The notes: generated from the sequence alone by a model not told the origin. 64,000 nucleotides of DNA from Pararhodobacter oceanensis (GCF_003076755.1 NZ_QDKM01000006.1:169063-233062); one strand, 5' to 3'; shown: positions 53,924-63,605, numbered from the stretch's first letter. A program made the numbers and translations.

Positions 53924-54660
53924 GTTTCAGCCTTGTATTCTTAGTGCCGATTTGCTTCGCCGCGATTCATCTACTTGAGTTCACAGGCATTATGGCGCGG
54001 CTTAGTGGCATTAGAGCAAAAAGTCACATGCTCGGCTATTCCATCCAGCAAGCCGTTTATGTCGGAACGCGACTTTTTATTGTTGCGCTGCTTCCGATGC
54101 TTGGCCTCATCGTGGATACGCGCATTGACGCGAAGCAATACATGGTCATGGCGATATCAGCCCTGGCCGGAGCTGCGATTCTTAGCTTGAGTGCCTACAT
54201 ACTCCATGGTTACTTTGTTGGCTATTATGATAGCGTAATTTTAAAATACAAGAAATCTGGAAACTTCGCAACGTCATTCTTTTCCACAGCAAAAGGGCAG
54301 GACCGTTCGAGTGTTTCCATTATAGAAAGAATAAATCTCATACTATCAAACACTGAGGGAAGGAGAATACTAATCCAATCAGCGATTGTTTTCGCAATTT
54401 ATGGAACGGGTATTTTCATTTCGTTTTACTTTGCGCTTCTTAATTTTGAGTATCGGGCCTCAATCAGTCAGTTGTCCGGGGTTGTCAATTCGATTGGCAC
54501 AGTTCTCCTAACATTCTTTATAGAGCCGCGCATTTCGCGTGGGATTGATGCCGAACGCGAGGATGCAGAGGATCTTATTCATGCGCTGTTGATTGGGCGC
54601 CTGTTCGGGGTCGCCGTATTAGGGCAGGTCATCCTAATGCTTGCTTTCGTTATAGGATAA
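53920..54660 (+). CDS. Amj/DUF2837-like membrane flippase
   Basis: The 246-residue protein has about six membrane helices. Its N-terminal part, AAIHLLEFTGIMARLSGIRA, SIQQAVYVGTRLFIVALLPM and LGLIVDTRID, follows the DUF2837 pattern of Amj, which flips lipid II in Bacillus. No Wzx is visible in this locus, so it may flip the undecaprenyl-linked repeat unit. Starts at GTG 53920 (4-base overlap with wecC) or GTG 53914 are both possible. Base composition turns AT-rich here. The family call is by eye. Confidence 0.65.
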   Translation: MSFSLVFLVPICFAAIHLLEFTGIMARLSGIRAKSHMLGYSIQQAVYVGTRLFIVALLPMLGLIVDTRIDAKQYMVMAISALAGAAILSLSAYILHGYFVGYYDSVILKYKKSGNFATSFFSTAKGQDRSSVSIIERINLILSNTEGRRILIQSAIVFAIYGTGIFISFYFALLNFEYRASISQLSGVVNSIGTVLLTFFIEPRISRGIDAEREDAEDLIHALLIGRLFGVAVLGQVILMLAFVIG

Positions 54661-54664
54661 CTTG

Positions 54665-55621
54665 ATGAATAAAATTATCGTCGGCGGTATTCCCGAGCCC
54701 ATTGGGGGAGTGACGACCTATTTACGACGCTTGTTGCATCGCGACAGCTCACAAATCGAGTGGCTGCTAGACTTCTATCCCGGAAATAAGGAATCGGTGA
54801 GAGAGGATTGCCAAAATAAAGTGATCAAACTGGGAAGCAAGGCTGCATTGATCATTTGGCTGTGGACAAACAGATCGGCACAGACTGGTCGCGAGGTCAG
54901 CTTTAATTTTTCGACACCGCGGGCCTTGTTTCTGACACTGCTCTTGCCCAAGATCGAAAGCACTCGATGGATCCTAATGCTACATCACGGAAACTTGGAG
55001 GCAGGCGGCAGGATGCGAGGTAGAGCGATCCGATGGGCGGTATCGCGCTTTGATGAAGTCAGGAGCCTATCTGAAGCGCAAACGGCATTCTACCGCGCGA
55101 TGCAGGTGAAGCCTGGGCGGATCGTGGCGGGGTCGAGTTATTGCGAACCCGCCGACCATGTCGACGACGCGGATGCACTGGCAGAAGTCATGCGGATCAA
55201 GGACCGGTACTCTAAGGTGTTCGTCATGTCCGGATTTCCCAAGTCGCTATATAATCTAGAGATGGGGATCGACGCGATGAGGGCGCTGTATAGAGATGAC
55301 TGCGCCCTTTGTGTGTTCATTTATGGCCCTGGCGAACTGCGCACTAGGCTCATGGAGCTATCAACAGTATATTCGTGGCTTCGCGTGTATGATGGAAGTT
55401 CGGAAAGTTTTTTCAACACTGTCTTGCGGCATAGCGATGTCTATATGCGACTTACATCCGTAGAAAGTTTTGGCATCGCAGTGTGGGATGCTAATTATTG
55501 GGGGTTGAAATTAATAGCCACTGATGCTGCGGACCGGCCAACTAATTCAATTATTATTGGGGTCGAAAATCTAAATGAGAAGGCCTTAAAAGATTCCATC
55601 CTCCAAATGGTTTCGGAATGA
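54665..55621 (+). CDS. Glycosyltransferase (GT4-like, short)
   Basis: The 318-residue protein resembles a GT-B glycosyltransferase. The N-terminus has GGIPEPIGGVTTYLRRLLHR, typical for acceptor-side Gly loops; the C-terminal part has VFVMSGFPKSLYNLEMGIDA, CVFIYGPGELRTRLMEL and TSVESFGIAVWDANYWGLKL, an E-x7-E-like donor-sugar motif. Sugar specificity is unknown. The ATG at 54665 is chosen over TTG 54662. Its stop overlaps the next start by 4 bases. Confidence 0.75.
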   Translation: MNKIIVGGIPEPIGGVTTYLRRLLHRDSSQIEWLLDFYPGNKESVREDCQNKVIKLGSKAALIIWLWTNRSAQTGREVSFNFSTPRALFLTLLLPKIESTRWILMLHHGNLEAGGRMRGRAIRWAVSRFDEVRSLSEAQTAFYRAMQVKPGRIVAGSSYCEPADHVDDADALAEVMRIKDRYSKVFVMSGFPKSLYNLEMGIDAMRALYRDDCALCVFIYGPGELRTRLMELSTVYSWLRVYDGSSESFFNTVLRHSDVYMRLTSVESFGIAVWDANYWGLKLIATDAADRPTNSIIIGVENLNEKALKDSILQMVSE

Positions 55622-56697
55622 CTTTCCGTGCGCTTTATAGCAACTTTTGGGTGACGACCTTCATGCTTTCGCTTATCGGCGTTGGTAGCTCGATAGCCGT
55701 TATTTCTCAAATTTCTTATCTTCTCTGCGTGGCGTTTGCGGCGCATGTTTTTTTCAGTTTCATGACGGGTGAGCCAAAGATTCGGTTAGGCGTTTCTTTT
55801 TTGTTGTTGATTGCCTTTCTCCTTTCTGTTCTCATATCGATCCGTGACCCGACGGGCTACCGTATTCTTGCGTTTAATTTGATTTGTGGAGCATTTTTTG
55901 TTTCATCGGGCGCCATGTCCAAAATCGGGGTGCCTCGGATACCCACAGAAGTATCTGTTGTCTTCTTTGCGTTAATTTCCGTCATTTGGCTTTTATTTGC
56001 AAGTTTTTTCGCGAATGGAAATTATGCCGCAGCCGTTACTTTGATTGTCGCGCTTCCACTCCTTTCCGGCCTTAAGGGCTTGTTGCGAATCATTGTTTTT
56101 ACTTTCTTGATATTTCTGCTGATTTTGATGGGAAGCCGCGCCGTCATATTATCATTTTTATTCGCTATCTTTTTTGTTTCCTCCATAGACCCTCAGCTGT
56201 CAGGCTCTCGAAGGGCGATTGGAACCCTATTTCTTGCAGTTGTCGCAGTTTTATTGATTTACATTTCAATTAGCTACTACAATGATAGTTTTTATTGGGA
56301 TCAGCTGTTTTTAGATTTTTCGGGAAAGAGGCTGGAAAGCGGAAGAGTCGATATGTGGTCGGACACACTCGGAGATTTGAGTGTAGCAGAGTTAGTTTTT
56401 GGGACCGGAGCGGGCGGATATTATGAGGTATCAGAGGGGCACAAGCTCAGCTTACATTCATCATATGTGTTTCTCATTGTTCGATCAGGGATCGTATCAT
56501 TGATTTTCTGGATCACTTTTGTCAGCTCGAGGTTTTTGTCACTGAGGAAGGCTGGCTCTTACTGGTCTATGGTTGCTTTGGTTTGTTTGATGGTGCGAGA
56601 TTTGTTCGAGACAACGCTGGTTGCGAACAATCTACCTCTTGCAGCATTTTTTTGGTTGTACGTGCTGAGTGGACGATTAGATCCGGAAAAACGTTAA
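55618..56697 (+). CDS. Wzy-like O-antigen/EPS polymerase
   Basis: The 359-residue protein has about ten membrane helices and a large loop with KRLESGRVDMWSDTLGDLSV and LVFGTGAGGYYEVSEGHKLS, followed by LHSSYVFLIVRSGIVSLIFW. This follows the Wzy/WaaL pattern, with the conserved Arg and His in the loop. It would join repeat units at the periplasmic face. The gene is AT-rich compared with wecBC and was probably acquired separately. Confidence 0.82.
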   Translation: MTFRALYSNFWVTTFMLSLIGVGSSIAVISQISYLLCVAFAAHVFFSFMTGEPKIRLGVSFLLLIAFLLSVLISIRDPTGYRILAFNLICGAFFVSSGAMSKIGVPRIPTEVSVVFFALISVIWLLFASFFANGNYAAAVTLIVALPLLSGLKGLLRIIVFTFLIFLLILMGSRAVILSFLFAIFFVSSIDPQLSGSRRAIGTLFLAVVAVLLIYISISYYNDSFYWDQLFLDFSGKRLESGRVDMWSDTLGDLSVAELVFGTGAGGYYEVSEGHKLSLHSSYVFLIVRSGIVSLIFWITFVSSRFLSLRKAGSYWSMVALVCLMVRDLFETTLVANNLPLAAFFWLYVLSGRLDPEKR

Positions 56698-56713
56698 TAA
56701 GGACCAACAATAA

Positions 56714-58834
56714 ATGAAACAAATTCTGCAGAACCTTTCCACCGGCGTATGCGAAACCATCGAAGCGCCCGCACCGCAGGCACGGTGCGGCAGTCTGCTT
56801 ATTGACACCACTGTGTCCCTGATTTCGACAGGGACCGAGCGCATGCTTATGGACTTTGGAAAATCCGGTTTGATCGCCAAGGCTCGGAGCCAACCTGAGA
56901 AAGTGAAGCAGGTGCTCGACAAGGTGGCGACCGATGGTCTGATAACCACGGTGGATGCCGTGCGCTCAAAGTTGGGACAGCCTATCCCGCTCGGCTATTG
57001 CAATGTCGGTGTGGTGCGTGACGCGGGAGGCGAGAGGTTCCGCGTGGGTGATCGCGTGGTGTCAAATGGGCCCCATGCTGATGTCGTCAGCGTGCCGAAG
57101 AATCTGTGCGCGCGCATCCCTGACAATGTCAGCAACGAGGCCGCCAGTTTCACCGTTGTTGCCAGCATTGGATTGCAAGGACTCCGTCTTGCACACCCGA
57201 CATTAGGTGAATCCTTCGTGGTAACGGGGGTGGGGTTGATCGGTCTATTGACCGTGCAAATGCTGCGCGCCCAGGGTTGTCGGGTTCTGGCTATCGATTT
57301 CGACGCGACAAAGCTGGAACTGGCGCGCGGCTTCGGAGCTGAGATATGCAATCCCAGTGCCGGCGAGGACCCGGTAGCGGTTGGTTTGGCCTTCAGCCGA
57401 GGGCAGGGGGTGGATGGCGTGATCGTTACGGCCTCAACAAAGTCTAGCGATCCGATCACACAAGCCGCTCGTATGTGTCGCAAACGCGGACGCATTGTGT
57501 TGGTCGGGGTGACAGGGCTGGAGCTAAACCGGGCGGATTTTTACGAAAAAGAACTAAGCTTCCAAGTGTCGTGCTCCTACGGCCCTGGTCGCTACGACCA
57601 GGCATACGAAGAAGGCGGCCAAGATTACCCGTTGGGCTTTGTCCGCTGGACGGAGCAACGGAACTTCGTGGCTGTGCTCGATTTGCTGGCATCGGGCGCG
57701 CTGAATGTCGAGCCATTGATCAGCCACCGTGTGCCTTTTGAGGAGGCGCCCCGCGCCTATCAACTTTTATCGACAGACAAGGCTGCGCTGGGAATCCTTT
57801 TAACTTATGGCCACGAGACCGAGCCACGCCACGCGTGCAGCGTGACATTGGCGGAACCTCCAGTCGAAGCATCTGGCAAGCCTGTGGTCGGGTTCGTTGG
57901 TGCGGGGAATTATGCATCTCGGATGTTGATCCCGGCTTTCAAGGTCTCGGGAGCGATGCTACACAGTATTGCCTCGGCGGGCGGGACAAATGCAGTTATT
58001 CATGGACGGCGCACGGGCTTTGCACAGGCGACCTCGGATACCGACAGTCTGATCAACAACCCAGAGATCAACGCCGTGGCTATCGTCACCCGCCACGACA
58101 GCCACGCCCGTCTGACCGCGCAAGCCCTGCGCGCAGGCAAGCATGTGTTCGTCGAAAAGCCTCTCGCCCTGACACATGAAGAACTTGACGACGTTAAGAA
58201 AGCCCATGCCGAAAGCGGAAAACATTTGATGGTTGGCTTCAACCGTCGCTTCGCGCCTCATGTCCAAACGATGAAGCACCTCCTGGGTGCGGTAAAGGCT
58301 CCGAAAACCTTTGTTATGGTGATGAATGCGGGAGCAATACCTGGCGATCATTGGACACAGGATCCAGAGATCGGTGGCGGGCGGATCATCGGCGAGGCTT
58401 GCCACTACATTGACCTGATGCGGTTCCTGGCCGGGGCGCCGATCACCTCGGTTCAAGCACGCCGCATGGGCGACACCGACGCCGAAGCGGTGACCGAGGA
58501 CAAAGCCTCGATCACACTAGGTTTCGAAGACGGATCGTTCGGCACCATTCACTACCTCGCCAATGGCGGTGCGTCCTTTGCCAAAGAACGGGTCGAGATT
58601 TTTGCGGCTGGACGCACTCTTCAGTTGGACAACTTCCTAAAGCTGCGAGGTTTCAATTGGCCCAGCTTCAACAAACAAAACCTGTGGCGCCAGGACAAGG
58701 GACAGTCAAATTGTGCAGCCGCATTTGTAGAGGCAGTGGAGAAAGGCGGAACTGCTCCGATCCCAGCCGAGGAGCTTTTTGAGGTCGGAAGGGTCACGAT
58801 CGATGTGGCCGAGATTCTGCGCTCGCAACAATGA
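56714..58834 (+). CDS. Two-domain oxidoreductase (MDR + Gfo/Idh/MocA)
   Basis: The 706-residue protein fuses a zinc-less alcohol-dehydrogenase-like domain (residues about 1-360; VTGVGLIGLLTVQMLRAQGC and SKGRIVLVG-type nucleotide fold) to a Gfo/Idh/MocA domain (residues about 375-700; VGFVGAGNYASRMLIPAFK, HVFVEKPLALTHEELDDVKK, GEACHYIDLMRFLAG). Such fusions occur next to heparinase-like genes in polysaccharide loci. The substrate is probably a sugar or sugar nucleotide. Its end overlaps the next gene by 4 bases. Confidence 0.88.
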   Translation: MKQILQNLSTGVCETIEAPAPQARCGSLLIDTTVSLISTGTERMLMDFGKSGLIAKARSQPEKVKQVLDKVATDGLITTVDAVRSKLGQPIPLGYCNVGVVRDAGGERFRVGDRVVSNGPHADVVSVPKNLCARIPDNVSNEAASFTVVASIGLQGLRLAHPTLGESFVVTGVGLIGLLTVQMLRAQGCRVLAIDFDATKLELARGFGAEICNPSAGEDPVAVGLAFSRGQGVDGVIVTASTKSSDPITQAARMCRKRGRIVLVGVTGLELNRADFYEKELSFQVSCSYGPGRYDQAYEEGGQDYPLGFVRWTEQRNFVAVLDLLASGALNVEPLISHRVPFEEAPRAYQLLSTDKAALGILLTYGHETEPRHACSVTLAEPPVEASGKPVVGFVGAGNYASRMLIPAFKVSGAMLHSIASAGGTNAVIHGRRTGFAQATSDTDSLINNPEINAVAIVTRHDSHARLTAQALRAGKHVFVEKPLALTHEELDDVKKAHAESGKHLMVGFNRRFAPHVQTMKHLLGAVKAPKTFVMVMNAGAIPGDHWTQDPEIGGGRIIGEACHYIDLMRFLAGAPITSVQARRMGDTDAEAVTEDKASITLGFEDGSFGTIHYLANGGASFAKERVEIFAAGRTLQLDNFLKLRGFNWPSFNKQNLWRQDKGQSNCAAAFVEAVEKGGTAPIPAEELFEVGRVTIDVAEILRSQQ

Positions 58835-60636
58835 AACGCCTGACGAAATTGCGCACCTACGGAGCTCTGGGACCAGCCAGCATCGCGCGGGTCGCCATTT
58901 ATCGTCTCGGTATAAAGAGTGGTCTCCATCCAGTCCAACGGTTGGCGGCACCCGTGGCGAAGGCTCCGTTCTTTCATACTGTCGAGCGCCGGAAAGAAAC
59001 GACTCCGGCAAACACTGCGTGGGACGAAGAAATGTGGTGGTTCGGTTGGTATCGTCAGCCGCGTCCGACTGGGCCGCCCGATTGGTTCGCCAACCCCTTC
59101 GCTAAAGACCCGCAGCTAGATGCCTCACTCGATTGGTGGAAAATCCCTGATTTCGGTGCCGGAGACATCAAGGGCTTGTGGGAGCTTTCGCGCTTCGACT
59201 GGGTCGTTGCCTGGGCGACCAAGGCCGCGCTCGGAGATTCAGAGGCTCTGGAACGTCTCAATTTATGGTTGGCCGATTGGGCGCGGACGAACCCGCCCTA
59301 CAAAGGACCTAACTGGAAATGCGGTCAGGAAGCTTCGATCCGTGTCATGCACCTGATAACGGCGGCATGGCTGCTGGAACAGGACGAAGGGCCGGAAGCG
59401 GGCCTCGTGGAGTTTGTGCGCGCGCATATTCTGCGCATTGCCCCGACCATGTCTTACGCAATCGGGCAACAAAATAACCACGGCACGTCCGAAGCCGCAG
59501 CTCTCTTTATAGGCGGCCACTTCCTTATGGGGCATGATCCTCGAGCGGCGTCTTGGGCGGACAATGGGCGGCGATGGTTAGAGGAGCGCGCAACAACTTT
59601 GATCGAGCCCGATGGAAGTTTCAGTCAGTATTCCGTGACTTATCACCGGCTGATGCTTGACACCTACGCATTGGTTGAAGCCTGGCGACGCCATCGTGGC
59701 CTGCGAGGGTTTTCCGACCGGCTCGTAGCTCGTCTTGGGAAAGCGACGAATTGGCTCCGCTCAATGGTCGAAGACGAAAACGGTGACGCCCCGAACATCG
59801 GTGCCAATGATGGCGCAAGGCTCGTGCAGCTGACCGACACGGATTACCGCGATTTTCGCCCCTCAGTGCAACTGGCTTCCGCGTTGTTTCGCAAAGTCGA
59901 TGCCTTTGGCCCTGGTCCATGGATGCGTCCGCTTCGTTGGCTAAACGTTCCGGATGGACGACCTGCCGAGGCAGTGGCAAGCACGAGTTTCGACCAAGGG
60001 GGCTATCACATTTTGCGCACTGGCCGCGCCATCGCCGTATTGCGTTATCCTAAATTTCGGTTCCGTCCCAGCCAAGCAGATGCTCTTCACTTGGACTTAT
60101 GGTGCAGAGGGAAAAACCTGCTACGTGACGGTGGCACCTTCAGCTACAATGCGGAAGGTGCAGAATGGTTCGGTGGCAGCGAGGCTCACAATACAGTCAT
60201 ATTTGACGGGCGCGATCAAATGCCCAGATTAGGCCGCTTTCTTTTTGGCGACTGGCTTCGCGCGGAAGCCGTCGAACATGTCCGGATTGATGGCGAAACC
60301 GTCACAGCCGCCGCCGCATATACCGATAGAAATGGAGCGCGGCATCACCGACGTGTAATTCTAACACCTGTTGGGGTGACATGTATTGACACAATCTCGG
60401 GCGCGTTCCGCAGGGCGGATTTACACTGGCGTCTGCACCCGGGCGACTGGCGTCTCGAGGGCAATATCCTGCGGGGAATGGGGTTGGTCGTATCGCTCCA
60501 GTCAGATGGTGAAGAATTTACGCCGACTCTTGGAGCCACGTCAGAGTCGCGATATTACCAACTTCGAAACGAGGTGCCGCTTCTATCGGTGACCGTCTAT
60601 AAACCGACCCAAATCCTCACGAGAATCGACTATTGA
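58831..60636 (+). CDS. Heparinase II/III family polysaccharide lyase
   Basis: The 601-residue protein has an N-terminal alpha-toroid domain with AIGQQNNHGTSEAAALFIGG (catalytic Asn-His region) and YSVTYHRLMLDTYALVEAWR, then a C-terminal beta-sandwich with DALHLDLWCRGKNLLRDGGT and AHNTVIFDGRDQMPRLGRFL. It should cleave or trim uronic-acid polymers. There is no signal peptide, a common puzzle for these locus-encoded lyases; MKRLTKLRTYGALGPASIAR at the start looks cytoplasmic. It is coupled to its neighbours by 4-base overlaps. Confidence 0.88.
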   Translation: MKRLTKLRTYGALGPASIARVAIYRLGIKSGLHPVQRLAAPVAKAPFFHTVERRKETTPANTAWDEEMWWFGWYRQPRPTGPPDWFANPFAKDPQLDASLDWWKIPDFGAGDIKGLWELSRFDWVVAWATKAALGDSEALERLNLWLADWARTNPPYKGPNWKCGQEASIRVMHLITAAWLLEQDEGPEAGLVEFVRAHILRIAPTMSYAIGQQNNHGTSEAAALFIGGHFLMGHDPRAASWADNGRRWLEERATTLIEPDGSFSQYSVTYHRLMLDTYALVEAWRRHRGLRGFSDRLVARLGKATNWLRSMVEDENGDAPNIGANDGARLVQLTDTDYRDFRPSVQLASALFRKVDAFGPGPWMRPLRWLNVPDGRPAEAVASTSFDQGGYHILRTGRAIAVLRYPKFRFRPSQADALHLDLWCRGKNLLRDGGTFSYNAEGAEWFGGSEAHNTVIFDGRDQMPRLGRFLFGDWLRAEAVEHVRIDGETVTAAAAYTDRNGARHHRRVILTPVGVTCIDTISGAFRRADLHWRLHPGDWRLEGNILRGMGLVVSLQSDGEEFTPTLGATSESRYYQLRNEVPLLSVTVYKPTQILTRIDY

Positions 60637-60638
60637 TC

Positions 60639-61871
60639 ATGCATGTTCTCTACTTCCACCAGCACTTCTCGACCCCCCAAGGAGCGGCCGGAACCCGATC
60701 CTACGAAATGGCGCAAGCGCTGATACGCGAAGGACATAGCGTAACGATGGTTTGTGGAAGCTACGCGCAAGGCAAGACTGGCCTGTCGGAGCCATTCAAG
60801 CGCGGACAGCGGCGCGGTGTCGTGGATGGGATTGAAGTGATTGAGTTCGCGCTGGACTATGGAAACCACATGGGGGTCGGCCAGCGAATGTGGGTGTTCG
60901 TAAAATTTGCTCTGGGTTCGATTGGTATCGCATTGCGCGAGCCGGCTGATATCGTCTTTGCAACTACCACTCCGCTGACTGCGGGGATCCCCGGCATCTT
61001 CGCTCGCTGGCTGCGACGCAAACCCTTCATTTTTGAGGTGCGAGACCTTTGGCCCGAACTGCCCAAGGCAATGGGGGTGATCACCAATCCCGTGATTCTG
61101 ACACTTATGTCGGCTTTGGAATGGATCTCGTATCGCTCAGCCCACCGGCTAATCGGGCTGTCGCCGGGGATCGTCGACGGGATTGCCCGGCGTGGCGTCT
61201 CGCGCGACCGAATCGCGATGGTGCCCAATGGTTGCGACCTAGATCTTTTTGCCGCACCGGGCGATACTTGGCGTCCCGAGGGAGTTCGCGACAATCAGAT
61301 GCTCGCCATTTTCGCTGGGACGCATGGCCCTGCGAACGGGCTCGACGCGGTTCTGGATGCGGCGAAGGTGCTCAAGGCACGGTGTCGCGACGACATCCGC
61401 ATCGGCCTAGTTGGGCAAGGGCGTGAAAAACCACGCCTTCAGGCCCGCGCCCTCGAAGAAAAGCTGGACTGTGTCTTGTTTCTCGACCCAGTGCCTAAGA
61501 TGCAGTTAACGAGGTTGATGGCGGGCGCGGATCTGGGTTTGCAGATACTGCGGAATGTGTCTGCGTTCTACTTCGGCACCTCGCCCAACAAGTTTTTCGA
61601 CTACATCTCTGCTGGGCTGCCGGTACTGAACAACTATCCCGGCTGGCTTGCAGACCTGATCATCGAGAACGACTGCGGCTTTGCCGTGCGGCCGGACGAT
61701 GCACACGCATTTGCCGATGCGCTGATTGCGGCTGCCGAGGATCGGGCCGCGCTGCGGGCCAAGGGCGAGCGCGCCGGGAAGTTGGCGTCGCACCAATTTG
61801 CCCGTACCGCACTCTCGCGTAAGTGGGTTAGCTGGGTAACCGGACCTTCCAGCGCTAGTCCGCGTCTGTGA
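60639..61871 (+). CDS. Glycosyltransferase family 4 (WbuB-like)
   Basis: The 410-residue protein starts MHVLYFHQHFSTPQGAAGTR, has FIFEVRDLWPELPKAMGVIT, MVPNGCDLDLFAAPGD, IFAGTHGPANGLDAVLDAAK and GTSPNKFFDYISAGLPVLNN, typical of WbuB-like transferases acting on aminosugars such as fucosamine. The ATG at 60639 is preferred; a TTG at 60633 overlaps the previous stop. The last residues (GPSSASPRL) lie beside IS66 debris, so the native end may have been replaced. Confidence 0.88.
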   Translation: MHVLYFHQHFSTPQGAAGTRSYEMAQALIREGHSVTMVCGSYAQGKTGLSEPFKRGQRRGVVDGIEVIEFALDYGNHMGVGQRMWVFVKFALGSIGIALREPADIVFATTTPLTAGIPGIFARWLRRKPFIFEVRDLWPELPKAMGVITNPVILTLMSALEWISYRSAHRLIGLSPGIVDGIARRGVSRDRIAMVPNGCDLDLFAAPGDTWRPEGVRDNQMLAIFAGTHGPANGLDAVLDAAKVLKARCRDDIRIGLVGQGREKPRLQARALEEKLDCVLFLDPVPKMQLTRLMAGADLGLQILRNVSAFYFGTSPNKFFDYISAGLPVLNNYPGWLADLIIENDCGFAVRPDDAHAFADALIAAAEDRAALRAKGERAGKLASHQFARTALSRKWVSWVTGPSSASPRL

Positions 61872-61918
61872 GGTTGACGCGTTTGTAAGCGGTGTGCCGC
61901 CCTCACATTGTAGTGCGC

Positions 61919-62155
61919 TTTGCGCCCCTTGCGTATCTGTTTGCGCCAATCGTAGATCTGCCAGCGGGTTGTGCCATGCTTGCGCGCCACATCGGCAACC
62001 GTCACCCCCGGCATCATGCTCTCCGCCGAGATCCGCGCCCGCTCTACCTTCGTGCGCCGCCGTCGACCACTCGGCCCCTCGATCACTTCAAGACGGGAAA
62101 CTCCAACGCCCATCGAGCCGTCCAAATGGACGCCCATTTTGCCGTCTACTTCCAA
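61919..62155 (-). pseudogene. IS66-type orfA fragment
   Basis: The minus-strand frame encodes RLEVIEGPSGRRRRTKVERA, RISAESMMPGVTVADVARKH and GTTRWQIYDWRKQIRKGR, the helix-turn-helix part of an IS66 TnpA-like protein. Homology ends after about residue 79, where the sequence runs into the antisense of the glycosyltransferase gene. It is a leftover, not a working gene. Confidence 0.75.
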
Positions 62156-62178
62156 AATCCAAACCCTCCGTCACGCCA

Positions 62179-62368
62179 ATGCGCACAGAATGGTTCGATC
62201 AAGTCAGAAATGGCAGGAGGGGATCGCCGTGGCGCTTACCCTTTGCCTACCTCAAGGCCACACTCGAAGCCATCGCGGCAGGCCATCCAGCCAGCCGCAT
62301 CGACGACCTGCTCCCATGGAACTTCAGCCCGTCAAGCTGATCCTGAGTGCCCCGTAGGCACCGCTTAC
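62179..62368 (+). pseudogene. IS66 transposase C-terminus with right end
   Basis: The frame 62179-62340 reads WRLPFAYLKATLEAIAAGHP and ASRIDDLLPWNFSPSS, the IS66_C tail of the large transposase. Past the stop, CCGCTTAC at 62361-62368 matches the usual IS66 right terminus. The element's left part is missing. Confidence 0.75.
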
Positions 62369-62486
62369 GTTCATTCAAGCCTCAATTTTGGAAGTTTGAA
62401 TCAGAAATCAGGCCAAATGGAAATCCTGAATGTCCAAAGGCCCCAATTCAAAAGCGCCAAATTAAGAAGATAAAGTATTCCAAAAC
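62369..62486. other. AT-rich gap after the IS66 right end
   Basis: These 118 bases are AT-rich and hold no gene. They lie between the IS66 right terminus and the stop of the acyltransferase, and probably belong to the acyltransferase's original 3' flank. Confidence 0.4.
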
Positions 62487-63605
62487 CTAATCAACGCGGC
62501 CGCTTTTCCTGAGACTCGTAGGCTTTAGTCTTAGAGCTGGTTCCTCTATGAACGCCCAAGAAACTGTTGAGCAAAATAGTGTGATTCCGAGCGCCAACAG
62601 CATAGCCCACCAATTGAAGACAAACCCCAATGAAATTACGGCATTTATGGCCAGCATATGGTAGATATATACACCGTAAGAGATGTCATTTCGTCCGATC
62701 AGCGATTGGGACGTATCTTTGCGCGTAAATGCACGAGAGCACGTAGTAAATGCGAGGACAACGGACCAAGGCAGCAGAAGCCGATTCCCACTGATATCAA
62801 TATTCAACAATAAGGTCAAAGAAATCATACCCGTATAGCCGACAATCCACCAAAGTGCCCTCCCTTCCAATAGAAAACGAACCCTATGGTAATTTAATTG
62901 GATTAGAACACCAATCAAAAAGAGCGCCAGCCACGGGAGAAAAGTCACTCCTATTAGCGCTGCAACCAATCTAGGCAGGTGGTCGTCAAAGAAGGAAAAA
63001 CTATTTAGAGAATTGATACCTAAGAAAACAATGAAGAGAGAAGTAAACGCTAATCTCAGTCGAAAATATAGGTATATGACAATTGGTGTCAAAATATAGA
63101 ACTGAATCTCCACTGGGATTGTCCAAAGACTCCCGTTAAGCACGCCAATTCCATATCCACGAAGAAAATCAGGATTATAAAACTGCAAAAAGGTTGACTG
63201 TGCCAAAAACCACAGTCCAATGTCGGCTATCCTGGCGCTTTGACTTATGCCGCCCAATAACCAAGCGGACAGAAAAGAGACGGCTAGACACCCCCAAAGG
63301 GCAGGAAAGATGCGCAACGCTCTGTTGGTTAGATAGTTCCAAATATCATCATTACGGACGTAGCTGGCTGATATTAGGAATCCACTAATCACGAAAAATA
63401 TTGGAACACCGGGTAGATTGTAAATGATAGCATGCAGCGTGCCATTAATGGGCAGGTTGAGATGTTCGACTGCATGAACAAAGACAACCTGCATCGCGGC
63501 AACGAGCCTGATAAGGTCAAAGTTGTTCGTTTTCGGAAATGCGTGTTGAGAGTAAGCGGCAGCTGGCCCCCACCTATTCTTGATCTGCTTTTCTTGGGAA
63601 GCCAT
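62487..63605 (-). CDS. Acyltransferase 3 family protein (OafA/ExoZ-like), 5' end altered by IS66
   Basis: The 372-residue protein has about ten membrane helices. [20 protein letters not shown] gives the family's conserved Arg and His, and [23 protein letters not shown] and [12 protein letters not shown] fit O-acetyl or other acyl transfer to polysaccharide. Native homology seems to begin about residue 19. The first 18 codons ([18 protein letters not shown]) are the reverse strand of the IS66 left end, so a start was either lost or borrowed. The gene is AT-rich. No good ribosome site precedes ATG 63605. Confidence 0.8.
   Translation of the reverse strand: MASQEKQIKNRWGPAAAYSQHAFPKTNNFDLIRLVAAMQVVFVHAVEHLNLPINGTLHAIIYNLPGVPIFFVISGFLISASYVRNDDIWNYLTNRALRIFPALWGCLAVSFLSAWLLGGISQSARIADIGLWFLAQSTFLQFYNPDFLRGYGIGVLNGSLWTIPVEIQFYILTPIVIYLYFRLRLAFTSLFIVFLGINSLNSFSFFDDHLPRLVAALIGVTFLPWLALFLIGVLIQLNYHRVRFLLEGRALWWIVGYTGMISLTLLLNIDISGNRLLLPWSVVLAFTTCSRAFTRKDTSQSLIGRNDISYGVYIYHMLAINAVISLGFVFNWWAMLLALGITLFCSTVSWAFIEEPALRLKPTSLRKSGRVD

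Noticed and set aside
61634..62155. A 173-residue intact transposase OrfA
   Set aside because: Only the first 79 residues look like OrfA; the rest is the antisense of the glycosyltransferase gene.
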